This document shows, one piece after another, positions 43,881 to 59,700 of a stretch of 64,000 bases of DNA; position 1 is the first letter of the stretch, and the number at the start of each line of letters is the position of its first letter. The notes beneath the pieces were generated by a model. That model did no database searches. It was not told the origin of the DNA and worked only from the letters and a program-made list of their open reading frames with translations. The stretch is from Apostichopus japonicus. Taxonomy: Eukaryota > Echinodermata > Holothuroidea > Aspidochirotida > Stichopodidae. The stretch covers positions 17,301,303-17,365,302 of the forward strand of contig NC_092581.1 in the NCBI RefSeq assembly GCF_037975245.1. Reading direction: 5' to 3'. A program made the translations under genes and the position numbers.

Positions 43881-44776
43881 TCAATAAGGTCTCCAAACGT
43901 CCTCTCTTTTGATATCTTCCATAGCCGCCATTTGATGGCTCAACGTGATGGGTGGATTGACATCTCCCAGGAGGGGGTTGACAGGGCTGTGATGGTCCAG
44001 GCTGGCCATTCCCATACCCAGTTGGATCCCAGCTGTGGCAGTGTTAGTGGGGTTGGTATGAGGTGGAGTACAGTAAGGTGGCAGGGAGACAGAAGGGTCG
44101 ACGGGGAGGTGAGAGATCGTCTCGGTGGGCGTGTCTCTTGTTCGGTCGTCCATGTCGAGATCGGCCTTTTCCTCTTTCATGCCCCTCCCGCTCGACGACG
44201 GTAACATTTGCGGTACATTGGCGGAACCCTCGTAGAAGGTGTGGGATGTCGGCGAGGTCATATACAGATGAGGGTACAGTTGATAGGATGGTGACCCGGG
44301 CAAGAAAGACGGCGATGTCAATGATCCAGAAGGGTTCTGACTAGCAGTGAAAAGATCTTGGGATGAAATGGATGCAAACGGGTTTTGCGCCACTTGGAGG
44401 TATCGGCTGGAATCCATCATACTGGGAGACATGACCTGCATAGAGGAAGTGGTTGGGAAATTAGCTCCAGTGGTTGCGCTTGGGTAGATGAACCTGTCCT
44501 GTGTTTGTTGGTTCAGATATTTATGATCATTTTTTGTGAAGTTTGTCCCGTGCAACGTATTCGACTCGGTCACTAAGGGCTGCAAGGTAGTCAACTGATT
44601 GGACGAGTCCATCGTCCTCTCAATTTTGACGGGAACAATTTGTGTTGACGAATCCGGGACGGACAGAGCTTGCGGTATTTGAAGCGAACTGGTCGTCTGA
44701 GGAGGGTAGAAACTTGTTTGGTATGAGTATCCCCAGGATGATCCCGGCCTAGTCACTGCTTGTTGTTGAGTATTGT
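43881..44776 (-). CDS. RUNX: RUNX terminal exon (transactivation region, VWRPY end)
   Basis: The acceptor GATCTTTCAG precedes DNTQQQAVTRPGSSWGYSYQ. The exon is rich in Ser, Thr, Pro and Gln. LPPYCTPP may stand in for the vertebrate PY motif, but it lacks a PPxY. The stop is at 43883-43881, directly after VWRPY. Confidence 0.95.
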
Positions 44777-47700
44777 CTGAAAGATCAAAAAAAAGGTGAT
44801 ACCATTGTCAGTATGCATCAGCCATTGTACTATCAGGTTATGTTCAGTTCAATGACTTGATTTCATTAACACAGTTTCTATTATCCGAGTCATCATTGGC
44901 TGCATAGCTAGGACAAAAAACAGACAGCTCAGATAAACTGATTTATTAAAACTTAGAGGTATCACAAAATTCATTGTTTATAACTAATATTTATTTAGGC
45001 AGTACATGAGAACCATATTGTCCCCAGCCCCCTCCCCCCCCCCCACCCCACTGCCCCTAAGTCTGACCATTCAACTCTATATGAAAATAGTCTTTAAGGG
45101 CCAGTCCTTTAGCATGTGAACCGGGCCCAAAGCCGCAGAGGGGTGAGGCATTCTGGGAGGAGGGACAACAGAGATGTATGTATCCCTTTACACACCATCC
45201 ATACAAGCCAGTTTGGGTAGTTGCCAAAATTGCTATGACCTCTCAAGTTAAGTAAAGGTCAACTTTGATTATCCAAGCATAAAAGTATTCTTTTCAAATT
45301 AGGAACTCAAAAACTGGCGAACCCAAAAGCTTTGTCAATAGACACAAGAATGGGACTACCAGTGAGTAGTGGTATTCAGTAGTTCATCATATCCTGTATT
45401 CTTGTAAAAGCACTTAAGTTCAAACACAACAGACTGAATAGTTTATTTATTGAATGTGTCATCAAAGACAATTGATACAGTGTTAAACCTTTGACGACGG
45501 GCTTCATTTGCTCAAAACTCCAAGGTAACAAGTTATGTTGACTGATGGTACCATATAACACCAACTTGTCCTTTTTCTTACAATCTGGAATATGTTCTGT
45601 TGAATCAATAGTGTTGCCTTTTCTTTTCTTTCCTTCAAACATACATGTTTTGTTTACTAGAACTAAAATGATTTCCAAAAATTACATTGAACTTTTTACA
45701 TCATCCCTCTTGAACAGTTCCTCTTTTTTTTTTGAGGTCAGCGAGGCAAGTAGGGTTTTCTTGGTAACTTTTGGCTGCTTGTCAAGTAGCCTTTGCAACC
45801 TTTACCTATCTGTCAGGATTATGTTACCAGCTTTCATAATACAACTTAGCTAGTGATGTGCTGCTACTGCATCTAGTACATGTTCAAATCTAACTAAAGG
45901 TAATCAAAAAAAAAATCAAACTATAACTCTGTGATCTGTCTTAAAGATAATTTATAAATGTGATTTATTACTACCACTTATCCCTGATTATCTATATAAC
46001 CCTACTCAACCAAAAAAAAAAAATTGAATTCCTTCCTTCCTACCTACACTGCACATCATAATTTAATCCATATAACCTGGCCATGGGCTGAAAGTTCAGC
46101 CAACCCTAGCAACATATGGTTTCACCTTAAGTATTCAAGTTCATGCTGACAGTCAATAACTTGTGATTGCTGATCTATTTCCTATCTATACCGGCTATTT
46201 CCAGGAAAATATTTGCATACAATTTGATTGGCTAGGGACTCTACAGTAGACAGATTCTAGTAGTGATATCTTACACTTGTCTCGGCTTTTTAACAGTCGA
46301 AGGAAATCATGAGTGGGAAATGATTTAACTAGTACTACCCTCAGTGAAACCAAAATGATACAAACTACTGGTGTAAGACTAACTTGAAATTCGGGCACAT
46401 TCAGATCTTATCAGGGAGTTGTTGACCTAATGCGCCATTGGTTTCCAACTGAGAAAACATTTCAATATTGCTCTTATTCTAGTGACAAGATAACACAGGT
46501 AGACCATGGTCATCAGAAAATAACCGTTTCCGTCTGTAGCTATTATGACTCCAATTATGTACTAAACATAGATGCAATGTTTTTGTATTGGGATGCCATG
46601 CATTCAGAATACTAAGTGGTGTATTCACTCTCCCAGGAAAGAAACAGACACCCCCCCACCCCCACCCCCTCTTGTACCCGGCATCTCCCCTCCAACAATA
46701 GCCTTTGTGAGTATAACCCCACCCCAACTCTTCCCTAACAATATCCTTTGTGAAGACTCCTTTGCAAAAACCAATCCAAGTTCAACTTTTCAACCATCCT
46801 TACGCAATCACCACTGATGGTGTTATATATAAATGCCCATATAGACACTGGTGTACTTTTGTGGTACCTATTAACTGTTAGTCATCCATTGTGTAAATAG
46901 TTTTTGTGAATCTATTCTACTCAATGTACTGACCCCATGATTCACAGACTCCTCAAGGATCTTTAATTGTCACAATTTCCCTTTAGAATTTTATTACCTT
47001 ACTGTCCCGATTTGTTGAGCAACAGAGGTGAATCATGGATGATGCAAAGTGAATCCTCACAGAACAAGAACTAAACTGTTATTCCACATGGACATTCAGT
47101 AGCACCCCTTCTTATTCTACTGCATAAAAGCCACATACTGCCCTCTATTTGTAGATTTCAGTCATTTGACTTCTTCCAAGTTAAATTAACTGTACTGTGT
47201 TCTTGCTTTTTGATTCCCTTGCAAATGTTGATGCAAATCCCTGGCTAATCTCAATTAAAGCTTTTAATCCCCATTTGGCACTGAAATGTCACCTGTGTTA
47301 TTAATATATACCCATTTGTTAATTTTTTTCAACAAAGTATATAATGGTATACCTTTTTAAATTCTACAGAAATGCAACTCGCACAAATTCGACTTTCCTT
47401 GCTTTTGGTCTAACAACCTAAAGCAGCTTTTAGGTTGATTTTGAAGGAATTGTTCAAAGCTTCCTGATAACAAACTCTTGCTTCAATGTTGATCAATGGC
47501 CTAATGAGTCAAGATTCATCTTAAATAATGAAGGAAAATGTGATTCAAACAAACAGGAAATTTGTGTCTTCTAAAAGAGAGACAAAAACTGTTAACAAAC
47601 GTGTCTTTATGTCCAGTACCAAACCCTTTTTGTGTACTGTAGGTAAACTTCATACAAGTTAGAGGGCCTGTTGTAAATTTTGTTTCAAAGTTTTGATACA

Positions 47701-50700
47701 AAGTTTGGCCTTCAACAGTGTTTCTATATACGGTTACTGATGCGCCATGCATTCATCACATTGTCCACTTATGAGTGAACTTCCTGTGTGCAGTCAAGCA
47801 CAAACACAGTAATGGCACTAGAATCTATACAATCACCATGCCACTCACAGGTGTTAGCTAGCCTACAGACAAGTACAAACAAAGGTATAGGGAACAGCAG
47901 AGAATTTAAAGAGTGACGCTACCAGAATCTATGGAAATGACTAAATGAGACTACCATAGGACACAGAGAGACCTGTATAGGAAACGCACATGAACTCCAG
48001 TAGTTGGTTACATATATGCAGTTACGTAAATGTAATAAAATATTACAGTGTTGACCCGAAACCCATAATTATTAATTACGAGTCGAACACATCAGTTGAC
48101 TTCTGAATTTAAATCTTGCATTGAAGATTAAACTCCAGTAGTTGGTACATATAAAATTTATTACAGTGTTGACCCGAAACCCATAATTATTAATAACAAA
48201 TCAGTTGACTTCTGAATTTAAATCTAGCATTGAAGATTAAAAGGGGGACAATGAAGCCAAACATGATGTTTACAGCTTATATATGACAGAAATCTTGCTA
48301 CACAACAATTAACAACTCCCCCCCCCCCCAAGTAGCTAGGGAAAATCTTGCTCGGTTTGGGAGATGACCTAGTTTAATAGTCGTATCCAGGCATTGTCTT
48401 TATGTAAATCTGTGAATGTCATTATGCCAATTGGATCTGAAAATCTTGTTACTTTGGGATCTGAAACCTGCTACTTTTTCTTTTCGTACTTCCAAGTCGA
48501 TATGTTAAAGGTGTTGACATGGAAACCGCTGCCATCATGAGGTCATGTTAAGACCTTCAGTATTTCAGATTTGACAGCATTTGCAAAACCCATCTCCATT
48601 ATCAAAAAAATTAATATCGTAATGCAAAATAAAAGAACAACATAAGAAAAATGAAACACAGGCGGCTTGATGATGTCATATTTAGACTTGATCAAGTCTT
48701 CAGCCTTTTTTGAGAAGGATCATCAAATCTGTGATAATCTCCAAAATGGAATACAATTTTTCTTAGCAGCTTGGATTACAAGTTGTTCATAGCAATTATC
48801 TCTATCCAAACAATCATTAATGGTGTTAGGGTTCTCTTTCTCTCTCTCTGTTGTTTTAAGACAAATTGTTTGCTAAAGGACTGGCTGATTGGTAGTTTTT
48901 GGACTCGTTAAATTCAAAATAAATTACCTGACATAGTACTACAAGAAAAAAGGCTGAATTTGAATTTCAGTGCCATACTACAGTACGAAACCATGGTTAC
49001 ATTTATAAGTCATTAGAAATAAATCCTAATGAAAACAACTAGATTTCAAGATGAACCCATTTCGGAGGGCGACTTAATTATCTGTGTACTCATGTGGGAG
49101 TTTAAATACTGTATGCAGCAAGAATGTGGACTAATGTAATACTTTAACTAGATTACAATAGCTATATTGTATTCGCAAGTCCCTCAATCATTTCAGAGAA
49201 AATCAAAGGAAATGCAATTAATGCTACAGAAAGGCAGCATACAAAATTAGTTGGGGATTTCCCCACGACTACAAACCTTCATACAGAATTTTTCAGTATT
49301 GGCTACGGTACAATAGAAACAGGGAAGTGCGTGTACCAGTAACTTGCTTGTCTCCAGGCACAATGGTAATTGTCGTACCATAGGTAATATTACAAATGTT
49401 GGTTTTGTCCCGTTAATACCAGTCACAGCTTTATGAAAGGTTATTACAAAACCGTTAGAAACATCTTCAAGTGATTAACAGTGTTAAAGTTGTGTTAAAG
49501 GTTAAGACAATTAACACACAGATGACATATACTTGGCACAGTTTGAATATAATGCATATATGCATTTACAGGTTTAATACAGAACACAAAAATGGCGAAC
49601 TGCATTATATCCAACGGTTGTTTTTTTTTCCTCGACGATTGACAGTCTTCTGGGGTTTTTTTTTTGTACGTAATTTAATATATACTTAAACAAACAGTTC
49701 AACTTTGATGACATGATACATGTTTGAGATTATAAACATTCACACTGTAACAATATCTACTACATAATTAAACAGACTGCGCACATTCATAGCAAGTTTG
49801 ATTGCAATAAAAAGTATCGAAACTACCAGCAACAAACTACTTTCTGTAAACCGAGTAGGAGCTGTACTGACGTTCTACCGCCAAAGTACAAGATCACCCT
49901 TCACTATTCAAAAAAAGTGCACGAGAGGTTTCTTTGAACTCCGCAGTAGATTCAGGTTTCTTCCATTTTAATTACTCCGACTTTTCCCAGACCCTCATTT
50001 TCTTCTAATTTATATAGTAATTGCCCGCTCGAAGCCAGTTTGTCTCACTGATAAGTACAACACACTTGCTCTTTTTAATTTCAATCACAGATTCTTAGGC
50101 TAGCACGCACTTGAGCGCTCCATCCTCTCATTTTTTGTTGTTGAACCTTCCGGCTACATTTCGCCAAAAAACAAAACAAAAACATTTTGATTTCCTTCCT
50201 TCCCCCAGACGGCCTATCATTTTTTTTACTTTTTCTGAAGAAACAACCACCCTGGAAAAACCAGAATGCATTATACCCATCCCACTTAACGTCGGAGCGG
50301 AGTCAACGAACTATTCCACGAGAGAACGATGCACTTGCTGAAAACAAACAACCAGCTATCCAGAAGGACACCCCCCTTTCAATGTATTTCATGCTTAGTG
50401 GCTCCGGAGTTCATTGCATTCTGGACTTAAAATAATTTTTCTCCAAAGCATTTAGACATTACGGGCACATTTTATCATTTACCCTGTTTTTTAAGCTATA
50501 CTTTTAGTCAGACACAGCTGTGCTGTTTACAATATCCCCCTTAGGCTGGGTAACCGTGGGACTGAGTCTTGGGAGTTAGGGCTGCAGACAATTTGGAGTC
50601 GCTTCCAACAAAAATTTCAGCCACTTGGGGCGATTCGCTTGTTCGGTAGCTAACACTTATCGAATAAAATATTGAAGCCTAGAGGCACCGCAAATGTGCA

Positions 50701-53700
50701 ACACACACCTAGGCTAGCAGGCTTTCGCCAATAGCTGGGCAGGCCAATGACATCCTAAGACTAGAGAACTGATTTTTGCCTGGAACTATGATAAATCAAT
50801 GTTAAACATCAAGAACTTGCAATGAAAAGATCATCCATGATTATTGATTGATGCAAGACTATGTCCTAACTGAGAGGGTGAGGGGGGGTGGATGGTGGGG
50901 TGGAGGGTTAACTTGAAATATGGAAGCTAATAGGCATGTTTACCTGTTTGAAATTAAATTAAACAAAATAGTACGGACAAGTGCATGCAGGATAATATTT
51001 AATTTGAGTAATTTAAAGAATATTAGAAAAGGATTTATTTCACAATTTTGTGAGGATTAATTTTAGTTTATTGCAGATTATTGGGGCCACATTGCAGATC
51101 TTTAAGAGATACTATTGAATATTCATGATAAATCATGATTAATCACTTGAGAAGCTCAGTAATAATGATGACATTACTATATGTGTAAGGAATATTACAT
51201 TACAGAATAATTACTACTGAATATTTATAAGTTCACCAATCAAAAGGACAAATGCAGAAATTAGTCATTACTAGTCAATCAATGCATCAACTTGGGTAGC
51301 TGGAAACAGAAACAAAGGAGAGCACACTGAAGCAGCTGGAACTACAGAACTATTCACATGTGTATTATGTGCATGGATATATTCATGGATATATGCACAT
51401 ATGTATTATGTACGGTACATGGATATATGCCTGGATATATGCACATGTGTATTTTGTGCATGGATATATTCATGGATACATGCACATATGTATTATGTAT
51501 GGATATACTAGATAAAAGTTGGGAGGACTGGAACAGGAACATAAATTGGGAAAGAGATAAGGAGACAGGCAAAGACAAGCAGTAACAGGAATGGGGTGAT
51601 GAGAGGGACATACAGCAGACCAGGAATACCAACAGACTGGAGGGTCAAGGAATAGATGCTGCAGACATGTGTGTACATAAAATGGGAAAAGTGTCGAGGA
51701 CAGATACAGTTAATCAACTAGGAATGGGATAGGAATGGGATGGGAATGGGATTGGGAATGGGAGGACAGCAGACTAGAAGTGAGAAGGGGAATTAGGACT
51801 AGAACAGCTCAAGTCTAAGTCATGTAAAATCTACACTCATTGAAATATATATTTCTTTCTTCCAACAAAGTTTCTTCCTTTTTTTTAATTTTTTTTATTT
51901 ACTACACTTCACGTACAGACTGATTAATCACAAGGCTTATAATACACATCCTTCTTTCCAAAGGTACAGAATGAGGAAGCCATATTGTATTCAGTCCCTT
52001 TTTTTTTTTCAGCAAACAATTTCCCTTCAGGAAGGCGTATTTTTTATCATCAATGTCACAGGGGATAATTTGCCTCACGATTAGTCCTTATCAAGGCTGG
52101 AAGCAATCGTTGACCTATGAACAATTAAAGGCAAAGATTCCACCCTACATACTACGCACACTGCCAGATAAACAGAAACAACTATTTGTGATACAAACAT
52201 TGTTTATATAGTGAATAGTGAACCAACACCATTCATTTAAAGTCTTAGCATTTACACACCAGTTGTTTACAGCTTTTCTAGGAAGTAAAGTTTAGATGTA
52301 CAGGTGCAAAGTTTACAGTTCGGTCGCAAATAATTACATTCAGGTAAAGAAAACATCAATTGGCAGACTTTCAAGACTGAAGTCACCATAAACTGGGTGG
52401 CGTTAAAATTTCCAACGTTTGATGTTTGACGAGGTGGAAAGTGTATTCACAAACTTTATCAAACAGTTCTATTGTTAAGGCAGTGGTTCGAACCAAGTTC
52501 ACTGAAGTTGATCCACAAGCAGTTCAATAATACAATACTGCTTGCAGAGTCTATTTCTCAACCAGAAATCAGGACCTCTCTATTACTATGAGAACAATGA
52601 TATTACAGGAAAACAAGATAATTTGCAGAGTGGAAAAGCCTTGACCTTTCAAACTCAATGGGGCTTGACCTTTTACACCTGTGTTGACCCTGTGAGTGAT
52701 GTTATAATCTGCACTAATTGATGTAAATACTTCTCCAGATTACCTTTCAACCTATCCACAGTCACTGAGATTTTTTTGATTTTTTTTGGAAATCTACCCA
52801 CATAAATTAAGACACAAATTGAACTCAGTTTTTTTTTTTCTATGGGGGGGTCTGCGGGTATATCTTGGTGTTTCTGACAGAAGGAGACATTTAATAACAA
52901 GTAGGCCATAAATACCATGATCATGACTAGAATAGTTTTCTCCTCCGACCTCCTTAATTTCCAGATGGTTGAATGATGTAGATGATAATATTGCATACAG
53001 CATCACATAACCTTCTTTATTTATTTTTAAAATCAACTCCCCCCACCCCCAACCCCCCCCCCCCCCCGCTTTGAAATTGAGTCATTATGTTGCTTTAACC
53101 AGGACCCACAATTTCACAAAATTAAGCTTGATTTGAGGCTTAAATTAACAACTTCTAGCCATCAAAATTATGAACCTAGTATCAAGTTTGTGTTTCCAAC
53201 CCTCACCCTTTAATGTATAACTAACCCCTGCCACCCACCCCACCATCCCCTTACCCACCTTGCAGGTAAATGACTCAAAAAAATGCCCAAATTATTACAA
53301 GATTTAACTGGGGCAAATTCATGTCACGGTTAGCATACCACTACAGAATGCCTGATGCTGCAGCCTTGTTATCAATCTTGTTGGTTTATTTATTTTTCCA
53401 GATTCCTCCTGGCCTCTTATCACAATCTCCTCCACCATTAAACTTTGATGAGAGATATGTAAGTGAACCAGGAGAGAGAGAGAGAGTGTAAGACAGAGAG
53501 GGTTGCATTAACCATGTATTAGTTATGGTGACCTCCATGTGAACCCAGTACAAGACCGGCTACCAGTTCCGTGTAGAAGCTGTGCAGTGTCTATGTTCTA
53601 TGTTCGGTCACAGTATGCAGCTCTCTTAACAATGTCTTATTAACTGTAACATCAGTCGCAATACATTAGAAGCACATTTTGGTCTTTGGTTTTTTTTTCA

Positions 53701-56700
53701 CTTAGAAAGTTTTAAGACCCCTTTTCAAAACTGCATTGAGGCTTAAAGCTGTAGCAATTGTGAATATTCAGTAAAGATAATCAAACTTTTGGCAAGTAAA
53801 CCTAGGATTTTTGTTTCCCAAAAAAGACAGCAAACAAAATGATTTTTATTAAGTACTGCTCCAACAACACTCACAATTATCTGATAGGTCTGATTGAAAT
53901 TTAGCATATAACAATATTTCATACTTTTGATAAATATGACTCTTATGTTTTCTTTCAAAAATTGTGTTTTACTTGATTTTTTCCATACGGTGGCAAAATT
54001 TACTTCATCGGCTGGGTGCTAAAATGAGTTACGGAATTAACCACCATTCCTCCATAATTACCGTGGCAACCCATGTAAAAGTCTATGGCTATATCATTGA
54101 CAGAATTTGTTGTAAAATATATTTACCAAGAAAGCTGCTGGTGGTGTTTATTCCTCGCACTGCACAAGACGGAGATGACTGTTGCGGCCTGCATGCAACG
54201 TTAGGAAAACTGTGCAATTCTGATAATCTATCGCTAAAAGGGAGGGCAGTGTTTGGTAAAGGTGCTGGAATGCCACGGGACTGATCATCAAGCTTTGGTC
54301 TATGCCCTACAAAAGAAGCAGAACAGATAAAGAATTCCAACACACATATCAACCAATTTGTGGGTAAATGTGGACAAAATATCAAACACTTTGTAATTAC
54401 TTCTTCTGGCCGATATGGAATAATTGGTGAGTTTTGACAAGATTATCTGTAATTAGATGTTAGTGAGCGCCTCTTAGTTCTCATGCAGTAAGACTAAAAT
54501 GTATTAATTCAATATGTGACATATTTTGTATATGTGTCATGCGACACAATTAATGTACACGTTAACACTGTCAGCCACAACTACATCGACACAAAACAGA
54601 CTGTTAGTCAGTTACGTACAATTTAGCCAATTGCATTACTTAGTAGTAGACCCAGACTCCTAAGTGTGTATTACCAGATTCAAGTACTTAGTAGTATGCC
54701 ACTAGCAGCAGAGACTGCCTGCCTGGATATAACCAGGGCTCTCCCTGTTTAACATGTGTAAGAGCAATGTAGTAATCACATATTAGAATGTCTAACACCT
54801 AGTTCACCCTCCTCACCTTTTAGTAAGCAATGGAAGTAGATATATTAAACACCCCTCCCATATTCACTGTGACATCTGTGTGCCACTGGTTCAAATGACA
54901 AATCCTCTTATTTTTTTTATTATCTTTCAACAATTCCAGCTTGATACTTAACAGTTGACTTGCCCATTTCCTGCTAACCTATTCATATTCACCAATTTCA
55001 TTGCAACCGGCTCAAGCTTTTAATCAATACTCTCTTTGTATTGGTCGGGCACGGAAGCTGCAGTTGAAAAGGGAGGCAATCGGTTTGATCAATGGGTGCT
55101 CAGTGGGGTACATCTCATGCTCTACTGAGCCCCATATGAGTGAATAAGGGCACACATTTTGATGACCAGCAGTAACCCCCCTCCAGTCAATTCTACCTTC
55201 AAAATAATTTTCTCTGACTCACAGGATGTTGTCCTACTCTGCAATAACTTTTCTTTCTTTGTTAACTTGCGACAGATTTTTGCTCTTTTCTTAAAGATGA
55301 ATTAGTCTAGACCAGCCACTTCCTGTAGGTATAGTGAATTCCATCAACTTAACACATCAAAATTCAGGACAAAGTTCACCATACGAGAATGTAACAAATT
55401 CTGGCATTGTTTATCAAAATTATTTAAAACTACACACAATGTGTAGTTGTGCAATGCAGCAATCATTCAAACTATTTTTATATTTTTATACCTTATAAGC
55501 AAATTTTAAACTAAGTAAATTACAAGGCTAATTACTTTTCCAGCTATCTATCGACAATATTCCGATTATCTGTCCACGAGTGGGGTGACTTACTTATGAA
55601 GCTGAAGTGAAATTGATTGTATCAATTCATCGGAACAATTTGGCTAAGGTTCAATCCAACTTGTTTCCTTGAATGTTTTCATTACAAAGAAAGCCTACCA
55701 AACCAAATGGTTCCCGTTTATTGCAATTCCGTTTGTTATCACTCTCAGGCTGTTAGGTCTTTCAACCCACTAGTGCGTGAAACCTTAACAAAGCTTCAAC
55801 GATCAATTGCTTTATGTCCATATTTCAAAAAAACTTTTCAAAATATTAATATCAAGGACTTTTATTCTACTGAGAGATGGAATCACAATTACAAAATATT
55901 TCTTTCTTATGGCTTTCTGTGGTTAAGAAATGCGATATAATTAAAATTGTTTTCATAAATATTTCAAAAGTCTCTGAGCGAGCTAAATTCTACAGCTAAC
56001 TTTATGAAAGTGTAATTTTTTTATTCAAAGTCTACTGACAGTTTTGTTGTCGTAGACCTTGGACTGGCAAATTGGAAAATACAGAGCACGGAATGGTTGT
56101 AAAACTGAGGCTCATACAATCTGTGACACTATACTAAAACAGTAACCTTTGACATTAAATACTACAAAGCAAATCAATTAAGCAAACTACCTGAACAGCA
56201 CTGAATATTAACGACTTTTGTAATTAACCAATCGTTTCAAGTGTCGTGAGAGTGCGCCCATAGAGATCTGTAACTTATAAACTTTGATCTCTAAGACGTG
56301 GAAGTGACCTGAAACTTTCTTAACAACCCAAAAGCAACAACATCAACAGAGCAACTGCGGCATATTGTGATGAAAATATGCATCCATGCACTTCTTGTAT
56401 GAGAATGAAAGAGCACTTTAAAGTACTTTTAAACACTGATCGATTTTGAGTCTGTGATCTTCAAATTTCAAAACCACACCCTCAACCTTCGCTTCTTTTC
56501 TGACCCACTACTGAACAATAACTATGAGCAGCTTTTCGGTCCACATTCATGTTTTGTTTTTTCGTAGAAAATTTTATTTTAGGATCCCTGCAAGTTACAG
56601 CACCCCGGCCAAAATCTAGAGAAACAGCTCTGAAAAACCGGTTCCAGATTAGAGAACCTCTGGACTTTCATCAACTGCCCATAAAATTCCATCCTTAATT

Positions 56701-59700
56701 TTCACCCTATTCTTTCTGCCATTAAATCAAGTTTATTTGTTGATCATGCTGTACCATGTTTGTTGACAATACCCTATCCACATCTGCATAATGTCCTTGG
56801 CAACACTGCCAAGGCTAACAACTTTTACTACTAGCTGTCAGAATCTGACCAGTAGTAGCCAGGCCAAGGCCATTTGACCACTCATTCCTGCATATGGTCA
56901 AAAATGCCTATGGCTATGGAAAAAAAAAGTCCCTGATAAACTTGTCAAACAGGGGGGATTAATTGACATAAAACAAGAACACCACAATTGCATGGCCTTA
57001 CACTTGGTGGTTTAGGTATAAGGCTAGACTGTTGTATAGGCTATATATAGGCAGCAACATAATGAAGTATTGTGTAGGTTTCTCTGCACATTACATAAAC
57101 TGTGGTGTACTAAGCCAGTTATGACATAAATCACCATCTACAGTACTGAACACACTACACAGTGAGCGACCAAAAGGGAAAGAAACTTAAATCTACTGAC
57201 ATTTGGGTTCTCCATCATAATTAATTCTTGAATTTCTAGTTCAGAGACATGACAGTGCAGTATGGAAACATCCTACATGCTCATAATATATTATCACAGC
57301 CTTTATTTGTTTCAATGGAGAATTCATTTGTAGTAATTAACTGCTATGCTATAAATGACTGGTTTTATTACTGATTAGTGGACAATACCACTTTGATCAT
57401 CTTTGTGATTGATGGACTACTTGTTATAGAGCAAGTTTCAGACCATGCATGCAGACTACATACACTGGTTTAATACCTTATCAGCCTACACACCCTCCCC
57501 CCCCCCCCCTCCCCCTTCCAAAATAAAATATGTATTTTGAAAGATATCCTAAAATCAACAAAATCAATTGTTTAGTGACGGTGCTACATTATAAATACAA
57601 AGTCTGTAATTTAGTGTAATAATTCATATGTAGATGTATGCAGTTGTGTATGTTAACTTTTATTTACAAATTCGTAACATTAACTGGAGGCTGCTTTATT
57701 GGGAACCGTTCCGATAACTACCAAACAGATTCTAAATCTATAATGTTTCTTTACATATTTGCCAATTTGCTATTGCCCTGTACTATTCCCTCCTTCGTGT
57801 TTCATAAAGGAAAGGAATTTCTTAAATATTCACCTTAGTTTTCTTCCATTTGCTTGTAATATGTTTATAACATTTATAATAATAATAATGATAATAATAA
57901 TAATAAATGAGACTTATATAGCGCCAAATCAGTAAACAAAAGTTACTGCTCAAAGCGCTTTACAGAGAAAGTAAATTAATTTACAAAAGAACAAGTGAAA
58001 AAAAGTGATTTATCACCATGACTGCATATTTTTTGGGGGAAATTACTTGTTTAATGGTGTGTTTATTTAAAACGCATGTGATATGACTATACTCTGGCAA
58101 ATAGAGACACAATAACAAAGCTTTTTGTCAAGTTTTCATTTTACTAGATGCTAAATTGCAAGAACCTATAACATATTAGAGGAAATTCAAAGACTGTTTA
58201 CTTCTTCCACAATTTTCATTTTCTTGCTGATTTTGCACAATTCTTAGAAGCACCTTGTTCTGATCAATGTTTTAATGCACTATTCAATAATAAATAACAT
58301 CCCGTCACAAATTAGCTACACTTGTCAAATGTCTATGCTCTATGTATGTTACTATTATATAAAAAAAATATAAATATCCAGTAGAACAACCCTGAATGCT
58401 ATTAACATCAGTCAATGATATATTTATACCAAAGTTCACCCCTCTCTCTCTCTCTCTATCCCTCTCTCCTTCATAGTGAGCTGAAATTTATTCCATATGA
58501 TCTTGAACCTAAAGTCATCAAATCCCAGCTTGCATTTGTTTATCCTAACAGCTTGTCCAACAGGAACTGGCCTATATCTCTACAACCTCTCTCTTTCGAC
58601 CAGGCCAAGGCCATGCAAACACTACACCTACTCATAAATTCACTTTAGTCACTCTCCCATTTTTAGTGACCGGTCACCTCCACACTCTGATAAGCTACTA
58701 GGAATAGAGCGAGATAATAATCCAGTTCTTTTAATTTCTTTGTTTCGTTTTACCCTTTTTTTTTTTTTTACAATGTATGACTGACCTTAAGGTCACACCA
58801 TGCAGTTTTTGATTGTTTCTACAGTTGCTAGAGATCAATTCCCTGTTTGCTAATAACAATTTAGCACTTCTCTTCATCAAAGTTTGTTTTGCTTCCATTA
58901 AGGCTTCCTTTTTTTTTGGCTGTTTTATTCAGATTTTACTTCTACAGGACTAATTTTTTTCCCTTCCCTTTAACAAATTTTACAGGTCAGTGCACAAAGG
59001 TTAACTGTCTATGTCTATAACAATGATGAATAGTACTTTTACTATTCACATGATTTTTATTGGTTTTTCAAAAATAGCTACTGCCACGTACATATATCCT
59101 GTAACTCTTAACCATTCTGAAGAGATGTGAGATAACACATCAAAGCTGAATGTAAATCATGTACTAGAAATTGAAATTGCCATCTTCCTCTACCACACCC
59201 CTAAATGGCAACAGCCCTTCACATACTAGTACTGTACTACCTCATGGGAATGAGACACACACATACACACACAGTCACTGGAACATACAGCAAGACAGCA
59301 GCAATGCACTGCAGCATTAATAACTATCACCATAATATGCAGCTAAAATCAGCTTGGACTTTTAACCCCTGCCATGTCACTGTGGTTTCTCCATTTCCAG
59401 GAACTCTCGATATTCCGACCAATCAAATTGCATTCTACTCCAATAGCGACTGCCGTCTATATATGGAAGCTCTAAGGAGATACCCAGCTCATACTTCTGG
59501 AGAGCTGATGTGTAGAGAGGGAAGATGGGAACCGATGATTTATGGGATGAATAAAAATCACCCTTGGATGTCAGGCTGAGCCAAAAACTGAGGAGGATAT
59601 TATGTCCCATGCCACAGCGGCCTCTTTCAATCCTATTCCTTTTAAAGATTCAGCCAAACTGAGGAGGATAATATGTCCCATGCCACAGCGGCCTCTTTCA

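Larger units (their letters stand above)
44777..54126 (-). other. RUNX intron between the middle and terminal exons
   Basis: About 9.35 kb, AT-rich. It holds a tandem duplication (47995-48240), a tgtattatgtgcatggata minisatellite (51356-51515), long poly-C tracts (45037-45056, 53042-53070) and a candidate opposite-strand exon (53402-53458). No extra RUNX exon was recognised. Confidence 0.65.

Noticed and set aside
43932-44576. Plus-strand open frames of 63-93 codons
   Set aside because: They are antisense to the RUNX terminal exon, which explains the open reading.
52673-53036. Minus-strand frames of 80-107 codons in the RUNX intron
   Set aside because: They have the low-complexity AT-rich composition typical of chance frames, lack splice signals, and have no match to RUNX.
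55617-55940. 107-codon plus-strand frame in the RUNX intron
   Set aside because: There are no splice borders, the composition is AT-driven, and no family was recognised.
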